The translations under genes were made by a program, and so were the position numbers. From the NCBI GenBank assembly GCA_963792175.1, contig CAWBVG010000023.1, forward strand, positions 1 to 33,706: a stretch of 33,706 bases of DNA, given 5' to 3'. Of the stretch, positions 24,020 through 30,400 are shown piece by piece. The notes beneath the pieces were generated by a model that saw only the letters and a list, made by a program, of their open reading frames with translations, was not told the origin of the DNA and ran no database searches. This stretch comes from CAWBVG01 sp963792175 (GTDB lineage: Bacteria; Acidobacteriota; Vicinamibacteria; Vicinamibacterales; CAVVIG01). Position 1 is the first letter of the stretch, and each line of letters begins with the position of its first letter.

Positions 24020-24769
24020 CTATTCCCAGCGAAACACGCGCGACGATGCGGCCATCAGCACCAGAAAAGTCACGGCCAGGACCGCGACGTCGCCGAGGTG
24101 CGCTGACCAGCCCTCGCCGCGCCAGATGCCTTTCAGCAGCGACACGGCATAGGTGAGCGGCAGCACGCGCGCCAGCGCGCGCAGCAGCGGCGGCAGCGAT
24201 TCGATCGGCACGAACAGCCCGGACAGGCCGAGCATCGGATAGAGAACCAGCGTGCCGATCGGTTGCGCGAAACGGGCCGTTGGCACCACGCTCGCGATCA
24301 GGAATCCGAGCGACAGGAGGCTCACCGTGGTGAACAGCAGCGCCACTGTGAACGACACGATCGGCACGGCCGCGGGCAAGGGGAAGTACCGCCGTCCGGC
24401 CAGCACCATCACCGCGAGCGTGACGAGCGTGAACAGCAGCTTCGCGAGGACGTGCGCGGTCAGGATCGTGTGCGGACGCAGCGGCGTCGCTCTCAGCCGT
24501 CTGAGGATGCCGCCCTCGCGATAGATGGCGATGATCGCGACGAGCGACAGGACGGCGCTGGCGACAATCAGCAGGACGCTCAGGATCGGGAGGTCGACCG
24601 ACACGGCGCGCGGGACATCAGGGGACGCCCGTCCCACGCGAGGACCGAGCAGCCGGCCCAGCCCGACATACACCAGCACCGGAAGACCGACCGTTCCGAC
24701 GACACCCAGCGGCTCGCGCAGGAAGATCTTGATTTCGAGCCAGGTCAGTTTCCAAAGTCCGCGCAGCAT
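24020..24769 (-). CDS. ABC-2 type transporter permease
   Basis: A 249-residue membrane protein beginning MLRGLWKLTWLEIKIFLREP, the usual start of ABC-2 permeases (an amphipathic helix before the first span). Six spans follow, including FLREPLGVVGTVGLPVLVYVGLG, LPILSVLLIVASAVLSLVAIIAIYREGGILRRLRATPLRP (the loop after EGG is diagnostic), LFTTVSLLSLGFLIASV and PMLGLSGLFVPIESLPPLLRALARVLPLTY near the C-terminus. It works with the ATPase encoded upstream on the same strand, probably as a drug or lipid exporter. In-frame codons before 24769 were rejected because they translate the repeat element that lies between the two genes. Confidence 0.88.
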   Translation of the reverse strand: MLRGLWKLTWLEIKIFLREPLGVVGTVGLPVLVYVGLGRLLGPRVGRASPDVPRAVSVDLPILSVLLIVASAVLSLVAIIAIYREGGILRRLRATPLRPHTILTAHVLAKLLFTLVTLAVMVLAGRRYFPLPAAVPIVSFTVALLFTTVSLLSLGFLIASVVPTARFAQPIGTLVLYPMLGLSGLFVPIESLPPLLRALARVLPLTYAVSLLKGIWRGEGWSAHLGDVAVLAVTFLVLMAASSRVFRWE

Positions 24770-25055
24770 GGTGTGAGCGGAGGTGACGGAGAGAACGGCT
24801 AACCACAAAGCAACGGAGGCACGGAGGTTAAACGGAGTGGCATGATACGGTTCGACGGGTCGGCCTGCGCAGGCCGCTGGCGCGACTGGATCGAAGAAAA
24901 CGAACACCTCGGAATTCAATGGGTGCTCGTTTTTCGTGATCCGATCGCGCGCGTCGCGAAGCGACGCCCGTCGAACCGTCTGCCTCCGTTCAATCTCCGT
25001 GACTCTGTTGCTCCGTGTGATCCCGTTCGCTCCGTAATCTCCGTTATCGCTCCTC
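24770..25055 (+). repeat. Large imperfect inverted-repeat element, copy 2 (ACGGAG arms, CGAACACC core)
   Basis: It fills the gap between the ABC ATPase stop and the permease start. The left arm has ACGGAG-type units (24775-24840), GTTCGACGGG (24850-24859), a perfect 16-base palindrome CGGCCTGCGCAGGCCG (about 24861-24876) and the core half GGATCGAAGAAAACGAACACC-like run at 24888-24908. After a 12-base loop the right arm has GGGTGCTCG (from 24921), CCCGTCGAAC (24967-24976), the complement of GCGAACGGGATCACA (25016-25030) and CTCCGT units to about 25050. The order of landmarks matches copy 1, but the two copies have diverged widely. Confidence 0.85.
24888..24942 (-). terminator. Core hairpin of copy 2, bidirectional terminator-like
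   Basis: AAAACGAACACC pairs with GGTGCTCGTTTT across a 12-base loop, again with an A-run on one side and a T-run on the other. It stands between two genes of one expected ABC operon, so if it terminates it would lower permease expression relative to the ATPase. Confidence 0.45.
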
Positions 25056-25976
25056 TCAGTCGCGAATCTGGTGACCGGTGAGCTTCAGAAACACATCCTC
25101 GAGTGTCGGAAGCTCCGTCCGGAAGTCGATGACGCGGATCCGGTGCTCGCCCAGGCAGTGGATGACGTGCGTCACCAGGTCGTCGCCGTGGCCGCGAATC
25201 GTGAACCGAAGTCCCTCGCTGCTCACCGAGTCCACCTGCGGCATCGCCTCGAAGCGATCGCGGGCCGTGGCATCCTCGGTGACGACGATGACGCTTCGCT
25301 CGGGGCAATGCCGGCGCACGAGCGCCGCTGGCGATCCGATATCGACGATGCGGCCGTGGTCGATGATGGCGACGCGGTCGCACAGGCGCTCGGCCTCCTC
25401 CATCAGGTGCGTCGTCAGGAACACTGTTTTGCCGCGATCGCGAATGCCGCGGACGAGATCCCAGATCGCGCGGCGCGCCTGCGGGTCGAGGCCGGTCGTC
25501 AGCTCGTCGAGAAACACCACCTCGGGGTCGTTGATCAGCGCGAGCGCGATGAACAGGCGCTGTTTCTGACCGCCGGACAGCGTCATGAACCAGGCGTTCC
25601 GCTTGTCGCCAAGGCCGAGTTGCTCGATGAGACGATCGCCGTCGACCGGCTTGCGATAGAGCGACGCCCAGAGCCCGACCGCTTCCCGGACCTTGATGCG
25701 CTTCTGGAGCTGCGCCGCTTGCAGCTGGACGCCAATCCGTTCCTGCAGCTGGTAGACGTGCCGTTCCGGATGCAGGCCCAGCACGGAAATCGCGCCGCCA
25801 TCCGGCCTGCGCAGCCCTTCGACGCACTCCATGGTCGTGGTCTTGCCGGCGCCGTTCGGGCCGATCAACCCGAAGATTTCCCCCGCCTGCACCTCGAACG
25901 AGACGCCATCGACGGCGACCGTCCGGCCATAGGCCTTGCGGATGGCGTTAACGTGAATGACTGGCTGGGACGTCAT
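25056..25976 (-). CDS. ABC-2 type transporter ATP-binding protein
   Basis: A 306-residue ATPase: Walker A GPNGAGKTT (39-47), signature LSGGQ (133-137), Walker B VVFLDELTTGLDP (from 153) with the catalytic Glu, and the H-loop TTHLMEEAERL. The C-terminal extension of about 90 residues after DIGSPAALV, ending RVIDFRTELPTLEDVFLKLTGHQIRD, is the DUF4162-like tail of drug/lipid exporters of the DrrA/CcmA class. The partner permease is downstream on the same strand, separated by a repeat element rather than the usual few bases. The start MTSQPVIHV at 25976 is followed directly by the ABC fold, so it is well placed. Confidence 0.92.
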   Translation of the reverse strand: MTSQPVIHVNAIRKAYGRTVAVDGVSFEVQAGEIFGLIGPNGAGKTTTMECVEGLRRPDGGAISVLGLHPERHVYQLQERIGVQLQAAQLQKRIKVREAVGLWASLYRKPVDGDRLIEQLGLGDKRNAWFMTLSGGQKQRLFIALALINDPEVVFLDELTTGLDPQARRAIWDLVRGIRDRGKTVFLTTHLMEEAERLCDRVAIIDHGRIVDIGSPAALVRRHCPERSVIVVTEDATARDRFEAMPQVDSVSSEGLRFTIRGHGDDLVTHVIHCLGEHRIRVIDFRTELPTLEDVFLKLTGHQIRD

Positions 25977-26022
25977 CGGCGGATTCTCGCCGCCGGAGGA
26001 CGGCCTCCACGACGGGCACCGT

Positions 26023-26028
26023 TATGAT
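26023..26028 (+). promoter_or_regulatory. Probable -10 box before the 26054 gene
   Basis: TATGAT (26023-26028; 5/6 to TATAAT) within GTTATGATAC. Transcription would begin near 26035, which excludes the in-frame ATG at 26024 and supports ATG 26054 as the start. No convincing -35 box was found. Confidence 0.4.
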
Positions 26029-26053
26029 ACGGCTGCGCTGCTTCGCCGATGAC

Positions 26054-26845
26054 ATGAACGGCCTGCTCCTGGCCTCCGCATTCCTGCTCGCCTTCGCCCC
26101 ACGGGCAGTCGCCCAGACCGAACCTCGGCCGGCTCCGCCGATCCCGGAGTCGAAGGGCCTGCTGACCCGCGCGGCCTTTTTAGTGGCTGTCGCCGGGATG
26201 GAGACCGAGGACCCTCGGTTCTCGCTCGTTGAACGGAGTCGGGCCGACGTCGATCTCGCGGCGTATCGGCGCGGCCGAATCAACTTCTTCATCGATACCG
26301 AGTTGATCATGGGCAGCGAGCGGCGCGCATTCGATCTGAATCAGGCGAACATCATCTTCGAAACCTCCGCGTCCTATCGCGTGGGCCGGTTCGACATCGC
26401 CGGCGTCGTGCATCACGTCTCGCGGCATGTCGTCGATCGCGAGTTCGATCGCGTGCCGGCCTGGCACACCATCGGCCCGCGGATCGAGCGGACGATCGTC
26501 ACGCCGAATTCGGCGATCGACTTCATCGCCGATTACGGCTACGTCGTGCAGCACACATTCGTTGACTACAGGTGGACGAGCCAGCTCACGCTCAGAGTCG
26601 ACCGGACGGTGGGGGGCCGTGCACACCTCTTCGCGAGCGGCAGAACCGGTTGGGTGGGAGTCGACCGTCCCGTACTCGGCCGCACCCCACAGAATGGCGG
26701 CCGCGTCGAGGGTGGGGTCCATCTTCCCGGCCAGCGCGCGTTGTTCGATCTCTTCGCCGCGCACGAGCGGCGCGTCGACGGCTATCCCACGTCTCGCGAA
26801 CCATCGTCGTGGCTGGAGTTCGGTTTCCGGCTCGTCACGCGCTGA
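26054..26845 (+). CDS. Exported protein, probable outer-membrane beta-barrel (unknown family)
   Basis: A 263-residue protein with a clean signal peptide MNGLLLASAFLLAFAPRAVA, cut before QTEP. The mature part is predicted mostly as alternating beta strands with Arg/aromatic girdles: RGRINFFIDTELIMGS, QANIIFETSASYRVGRFDIAGVVHHVSRHVV, IDFIADYGYVVQHTFVDYRWTSQLTLRVDR. The C-terminal strand SSWLEFGFRLVTR lacks a terminal Phe but fits a barrel strand. A His-rich strand, VVHHVSRHVV, is notable. No named family is recognised. ATG 26054 is chosen over 26024 because the latter overlaps a -10 box and would bury the signal peptide. The 5' neighbour is the divergent ABC ATPase, 77 bp away. Confidence 0.65.
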   Translation: MNGLLLASAFLLAFAPRAVAQTEPRPAPPIPESKGLLTRAAFLVAVAGMETEDPRFSLVERSRADVDLAAYRRGRINFFIDTELIMGSERRAFDLNQANIIFETSASYRVGRFDIAGVVHHVSRHVVDREFDRVPAWHTIGPRIERTIVTPNSAIDFIADYGYVVQHTFVDYRWTSQLTLRVDRTVGGRAHLFASGRTGWVGVDRPVLGRTPQNGGRVEGGVHLPGQRALFDLFAAHERRVDGYPTSREPSSWLEFGFRLVTR

Positions 26846-26865
26846 AGCATTCGCCGATCCGCACG

Positions 26866-26905
26866 CCCGCCTTCGCCGCTTCGCGGCTACGGCGTGGCAG
26901 GCTGG
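26866..26905. repeat. Palindromic intergenic sequence
   Basis: CGCCTTCGCCGCTTCGCGGC is followed by TACGGCG, forming an imperfect hairpin GCCGC-TTC-GCGGC with outer CGCC/GGCG pairing. It lies between two convergent genes and could serve as a GC-rich terminator stem without a T-run. Similar GC-rich palindromes are, as I recall, common between genes in Acidobacteriota contigs. Confidence 0.4.
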
Positions 26906-26915
26906 CTTGGCGTTA

Positions 26916-27461
26916 TCACGTCGACGCGTCCGCTTTCCGCGCCGGCACCATGCCGCGGAGCCAGTCTCTCACTTTGCTCGCGCCCGGCGGCAGCGGGTCG
27001 CTGGCCAGCACATAGAGGATCACCGTCGTCAGCAGGACGAGCGCCGCGAGCAGCGGGATGAAGCGCAGGTGGAGCAGCCGGTAGGCGAACCAGAGCGGAT
27101 ACGACAACACGATCGACAGCGTGAGAAACGCGATCCGCAGCTGCGCGTCGCGGATGCGGCGAGGGTTGCGGAGTCCCTTGGCGGCCCGCCGATAGGCTTC
27201 GCTCTCGGCGGCCTCGATCGACGTCCTGAATACCGTGCGCGTCAGCATGAAGAAGACACCGCCGCAGAAACACGCGACGAAGACGCGCAGCGCCTGGTCG
27301 CCGCTCAGCCAGTAAAGGCCCGCGACCGAGATGAAGTAGACGATAACGCTGAGATTGGTGAGCTGGAATGCGAGCCAGACGTTGGTGCGGCCGGTCCACA
27401 CCTGGAATCGGCGGCACAGCCGTTCGACGAGGTTCAATACCGCAGAGTCGACGTACGTCAT
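26916..27461 (-). CDS. Small multi-span membrane protein (unknown)
   Basis: A 181-residue protein with about four hydrophobic segments in two pairs: FQLTNLSVIVYFISVAGLYWL (33-53) and VFVACFCGGVFFMLTRTVF (60-78), then a basic cytoplasmic loop of about 30 residues (AYRRAAKGLRNPRRIRDAQLR), then IAFLTLSIVLSYPLWFAYRLL and FIPLLAALVLLTTVILYVLAS. The tail is basic with PPGASKVRDWL. The N-terminus MTYVDSAVLNLVERLCRRF is an amphipathic helix. No family is recognised; the plan resembles small integral proteins near envelope genes. The start region lies in a 19-bp tandem duplication (27456-27502). Confidence 0.7.
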   Translation of the reverse strand: MTYVDSAVLNLVERLCRRFQVWTGRTNVWLAFQLTNLSVIVYFISVAGLYWLSGDQALRVFVACFCGGVFFMLTRTVFRTSIEAAESEAYRRAAKGLRNPRRIRDAQLRIAFLTLSIVLSYPLWFAYRLLHLRFIPLLAALVLLTTVILYVLASDPLPPGASKVRDWLRGMVPARKADAST

Positions 27462-27502
27462 CCGATCGTTTCGCTCGCCGGCGCGTCATCCGATCGTATC
27501 GC
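27456..27502. repeat. Short direct repeat over the start of the 27461 gene
   Basis: CGTCATCCGATCGTTTCGC (27456-27474) recurs as CGTCATCCGATCGTATCGC (27484-27502), 18 of 19 identical, period 28. On the minus strand both copies contain ATCGGATGACG, so the start codon context is duplicated out of frame. It could be an operator pair or a local duplication. Confidence 0.6.
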
Positions 27503-27559
27503 GAATCACACTCGACCGGTCGCTGTCCGAATCAAAGCTAGGGCGACCGTGGGTCACGC

Positions 27560-27636
27560 GGCGACGTGGCAGTTTGTGCAATGCCGCCACAGCAACAAGA
27601 TCGCACCCCGGGGTCAGACCCGGGTCTGACCCCGGG
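27560..27636. repeat. 74-bp dispersed repeat with terminal palindrome, copy A
   Basis: Starts GGCGACGTGGCA, continues through TGCAATGCCGCCAC and ends in a perfect 30-base palindrome (27607-27636) made of GGGGTCAGACCC and its complement. The first 74 bases match copy B (28556-28629) at 71 positions in the same orientation. The first half can fold as GTGGCA / TGCC-GCCAC. The GGGGTCAGACCC word resembles REP-type sequences that RAYT transposases move, but no transposase is present in the window. Confidence 0.85.
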
Positions 27637-27667
27637 TGAGAATCGGAGTGATAGAGTGTGCGACGTC

Positions 27668-28540
27668 ATGCTGATCCGTCCCGGAGGGCGAAGGCTTCAG
27701 CCGAGCCGAACGATCGATCGGCATCGGGTTCGGACGACGGCGTGTCTTGCGTTCGCCGCCGTCGCGGTTCACGCGTGCACCGTTGCGACCGATTTCTCGC
27801 CGGGCAACGATGGCAGGCTGACGGCGCGGCCCGCCTCGGCGTCAACCACAACTCAAGGAACGACAGCGGGCAAGCCCGGCATCGACCCGCCAACTGCAGG
27901 AGCGCTCAGCACCGAGTTCGCGCCCGGCACGACGCGCCCTCTCAAGCTCGAGCGTTCGCGGGATGCCGTTCTTCAGCTGCCGGCCAAGGCGACCTATCAG
28001 CCGCTGGCGTTGCTCGTCATGCTGCATGGCGCCGGTGGCAGCGGCGAAGGCGTGCTGCGGCGTGTCGCAGCGGCCGCGGAGGACGCCGGCGTCGCCGTGC
28101 TCGCGCCGGACTCGCGCGATGCGACCTGGGACGGCATCCGCGGCGGCTTTGGGCCCGATGTCACGTTCATCGACCGTGCGCTCGCGCGTGTTTTCGAGCG
28201 CGTCCCGATCGACCCCGAGCGCATCGCGGTCGGCGGATTCTCTGACGGCGCGACGTACGCGCTGTCACTCGGCCTCGTCAACGGCGATCTCTTCCGCCGC
28301 GTCGTCGCCTTCTCGCCGGGCTTCATCGTCGGCGGCACGCCGCAGGGAAAGCCGCAGTTCTTCGTGTCGCACGGCTCGGCCGATCAGATCCTGCCGATCG
28401 ATCAGTGCAGCCGAGTGCTGGTGCCGCAGCTGCAGCGGCGCGGATACGACGTGACCTTCAAGGAATTTGCCGGCGGCCATCAGGTGCCGCCGGACATCGC
28501 CGCCGAGGCGCTGCGATGGGTCGCGAACCGCGGCGTCTAG
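27668..28540 (+). CDS. Exported alpha/beta-hydrolase (phospholipase/carboxylesterase or PHB-depolymerase-like)
   Basis: A 290-residue protein. The N-terminus has a basic head, a hydrophobic stretch (ACLAFAAVAVHAC) and a possible lipoprotein Cys at 37, then a Thr/Ala/Pro-rich linker to about residue 85. The hydrolase domain has the oxyanion stretch VMLHGAGGSGEG (118-128), nucleophile Ser192 in GFSDG, acid Asp239 in HGSADQILP, and His271 in GGHQVP: a full catalytic triad. It matches the LpqC/esterase-PHB depolymerase-type pattern of short-chain esterases. ATG 27668 is used because codons upstream encode the repeat element. It is flanked on both sides by the same 74-bp repeat, so it may have been moved as a unit. 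Substrate unknown. Confidence 0.85.
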   Translation: MLIRPGGRRLQPSRTIDRHRVRTTACLAFAAVAVHACTVATDFSPGNDGRLTARPASASTTTQGTTAGKPGIDPPTAGALSTEFAPGTTRPLKLERSRDAVLQLPAKATYQPLALLVMLHGAGGSGEGVLRRVAAAAEDAGVAVLAPDSRDATWDGIRGGFGPDVTFIDRALARVFERVPIDPERIAVGGFSDGATYALSLGLVNGDLFRRVVAFSPGFIVGGTPQGKPQFFVSHGSADQILPIDQCSRVLVPQLQRRGYDVTFKEFAGGHQVPPDIAAEALRWVANRGV

Positions 28541-28555
28541 CGCGACCGGGCGCTC

Positions 28556-28629
28556 GGCGACGTGGCAGATTCTGCAATGCCGCCACCGCAACAAGATCGC
28601 ACCCCGGGGTCAGACCCGGGTCTGACCCC
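28556..28629. repeat. 74-bp dispersed repeat with terminal palindrome, copy B
   Basis: 71 of 74 positions match copy A, in direct orientation, on the other side of the esterase gene. The last 24 bases (28606-28629) are a perfect palindrome of GGGGTCAGACCC and its complement. The palindrome ends 5 bp before a small duplicated stretch at the 3' end of the YCII gene. Confidence 0.85.
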
Positions 28630-28633
28630 TCAG

Positions 28634-28684
28634 ACGTCGAGCGCCTCCCGCACTTCAGACTTGAACGTCAACCGCCTCCCGCAC
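28634..28684. repeat. 20-bp tandem duplication at the 3' end of the YCII gene
   Basis: ACGTCGAGCGCCTCCCGCAC (28634-28653) and ACGTCAACCGCCTCCCGCAC (28665-28684) share 18 of 20 positions. On the coding strand each encodes an EVREA(L/V)DV-like C-terminus followed by TGA, so the gene end was copied, probably when the adjacent repeat arrived. Confidence 0.6.
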
Positions 28685-29317
28685 CTCGACCTCCGCGTCG
28701 AGGAACGGAAACGGGTACGCCTTGACCCATTCCAGCGCATCTTCTTTCGAGTTCGCCTGGATCAGCCAGAAGCCCGCGACCAGTTCCTTCGCTTCGGCGA
28801 ACGGACCGTCGATGACCGTTGCCTTTCCGCCGGAGAACTTGACGCGTGCGCCTCGAGAGCTCGGCTGTAAGCCCTCGCCGGCCAGCATGACGCCCGCCTT
28901 CACCGACGCCTCGTTCTGCTTCACCATCGCCCGCAGACGCGGCTCTTCCGCAATCCGCCCGGTTTCCGTGTGCGGATCCGCCTTGAGCATGACGACGAAT
29001 CGCTTGTCGCCGGCCGACCGGGGCGCAGTCAACAGGTTGACCGCCGGCACGCCTCCCGGACATCCGCCTTCGCGAATCTCAATCTCTTCGTCGCCGTTGC
29101 GGCGCGGCAGGCGCTTGACCCATTCGATCGCGTCCTGCTTCGACTCGACGTCAATGATCGTGAATGTCCCGACGGCGTCCCGACCTGATGGGACGTTCTC
29201 GATTACTGTCGGCTCCCCTGCCGTGAAGGTCACGCGCGTACGCGCCGGACCAAGCGCAATGCCGTCGGGGAGCGGCGTATCCGTCGTATCGGTTTTACCC
29301 AGCACCATGAATCGCAT
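28655..29317 (-). CDS. YCII-related (DGPF-type) protein, two fused domains
   Basis: A 220-residue protein made of two YCII-type ferredoxin-like domains. The C-terminal one is complete: KRFVVMLKADPHTETGRIAEEPRLRAMVKQNE, then AGVMLAGEGLQPSS, VIDGPFAEAKELVAGFWL (with the DGPF motif) and DALEWVKAYPFP. The N-terminal one (MRFMVLGKTDTTDT, TFTIIDVESKQDAIEWVKRLP) lacks the middle AGVMLAGEGL and DGPF parts, having VIENVPSGRDAVG instead, so it is degenerate. Family members have been linked to sigma-factor neighbours and to dehydrochlorinase-like chemistry, but most are of unknown role. ATG 29317 is chosen, as upstream codons fall in the divergent kinase gene. The 33-bp gap to that gene should hold both promoters. 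The 3' end shows a small duplication. Confidence 0.85.
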   Translation of the reverse strand: MRFMVLGKTDTTDTPLPDGIALGPARTRVTFTAGEPTVIENVPSGRDAVGTFTIIDVESKQDAIEWVKRLPRRNGDEEIEIREGGCPGGVPAVNLLTAPRSAGDKRFVVMLKADPHTETGRIAEEPRLRAMVKQNEASVKAGVMLAGEGLQPSSRGARVKFSGGKATVIDGPFAEAKELVAGFWLIQANSKEDALEWVKAYPFPFLDAEVEVREAVDVQV

Positions 29318-29350
29318 CGTCACAGTGTAAACTTTCAGTTTCTTCTTTGC

Positions 29351-30400
29351 ATGGACTCCCCCGAGAAGGTGACACGCACGGACAATCCCGACGGACCGTG
29401 GCTGTTGAACGGGACCGATCGAGCCGACGTCGAGCGTTACCTCCTCTCGCGGGGAATCCTCGCAAAGGACGCGATGCCAATCGCGATCGCGCGCGCGGGC
29501 GCCGGGAACATGAATCTGGCGCTGCGAGTCACCACCCGCGACGGCCGCTCGTTCATCCTCAAGCAGGGCCGGCCATGGGTCGAGAAGTACGCGCACATTC
29601 CGGCGCCGTTCGAACGGACCCTCGTGGAGGCCGCGTTCTACTCGGCGGTCCAGTCGGAGCCCGGCGTCGCGCGGCGCATGCCGTCGGTGTTTCACGTCGA
29701 CGCCGACAATCACGTGCTGCTGCTGGAGGACATCGGTTCAGCCGGCGACTTCACGTCGAGCTACGACGATGGAGCGGTGACGCACGCCACGGTCGCCGCG
29801 CTGCTCGATTGGCTGCAGCAGCTGTCGCAGGTCACCGTCCCGGTTGATGGGCGATCGGTATTCTCGAACCGCGCCATGCGCGCGCTGAACCACGAGCACA
29901 TCTTCGAATTTCCTCTGCGGGAAGCCAACGGCCTCGATCTGGACGGCATCACGGCCGGACTCGCCGGCGAGGCACGACTGCTCGCGACCGACCGGCCCTA
30001 CGCTCGCGCGGTCGCCGCGCTGGGTTCGCGCTATCTGGCCGACGGCGAACGGCTCGTCCACGGCGACTACTTTCCCGGAAGCTGGCTGAAAGCCGCCGAC
30101 GGCCCGCGCGTGATCGATCCGGAGTTCTGCTTTCTCGGCGATGCAGAGTTCGACTACGGCGTGCTGGCCGCGCATCTGACGATCGCCAGGTGCCCGTCGG
30201 ACGTCGTCGCACGCGTCATGGCGGCGGCCATCGAACGGCGCCTCGATGCCGCGCTGGTTGCGGGCTTCGCAGGCGTCGAGATCATGCGCCGCCTGATCGG
30301 CGTCGCGCAGCTGCCGTTGTCGTTCGGCATCGATCGCAAGCGGTCGCTCTTGCGCCTGTCGCGGCGGCTCGTTGTCGAACCGCATCGAGGATTTGAGTGA
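29351..30400 (+). CDS. Aminoglycoside-phosphotransferase-fold kinase, methylthioribose kinase-like
   Basis: A 349-residue small-molecule kinase. The nucleotide loop is AGAGNMNLALRV (49-60), with ATP-binding Lys71 in FILKQ. The catalytic loop is LVHGDYFPGSWL (235-246) and the metal Asp lies in VIDPEFCFLGDAEFDYG (254-270). HGDxxxGS and IDPEF...FDxG are closer to 5-methylthioribose kinase (MtnK) than to choline or aminoglycoside kinases, though the MtnK family is usually about 400 residues. The next gene, a nucleoside hydrolase, starts within its stop (GTGA), which supports a role on a ribose or nucleoside fragment: the hydrolase frees ribose-type sugars that this kinase could phosphorylate. That pathway is inference. 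The hydrolase has a signal peptide while this protein does not. Confidence 0.8.
   Translation: MDSPEKVTRTDNPDGPWLLNGTDRADVERYLLSRGILAKDAMPIAIARAGAGNMNLALRVTTRDGRSFILKQGRPWVEKYAHIPAPFERTLVEAAFYSAVQSEPGVARRMPSVFHVDADNHVLLLEDIGSAGDFTSSYDDGAVTHATVAALLDWLQQLSQVTVPVDGRSVFSNRAMRALNHEHIFEFPLREANGLDLDGITAGLAGEARLLATDRPYARAVAALGSRYLADGERLVHGDYFPGSWLKAADGPRVIDPEFCFLGDAEFDYGVLAAHLTIARCPSDVVARVMAAAIERRLDAALVAGFAGVEIMRRLIGVAQLPLSFGIDRKRSLLRLSRRLVVEPHRGFE

Noticed and set aside
24770..24919. In-frame extension of the ABC permease to a start at 24919
   Set aside because: The 50 added residues are encoded by the repeat element, and the typical permease N-terminus starts at 24769.
26866..26905. Integron attC site
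   Set aside because: The palindrome lacks the R and L box core sites, and there is no integrase or cassette array.
27564..27590. Sigma-54 promoter in the 74-bp repeat (TGGCA...TGCA)
   Set aside because: The GG and GC pairs are 8 bases apart instead of 10, and the same sequence recurs as part of a repeat, so this is a chance resemblance.
29318..29713. Longer upstream start for the YCII gene
   Set aside because: The region is coding on the other strand for the phosphotransferase, and the YCII domain starts at ATG 29317.
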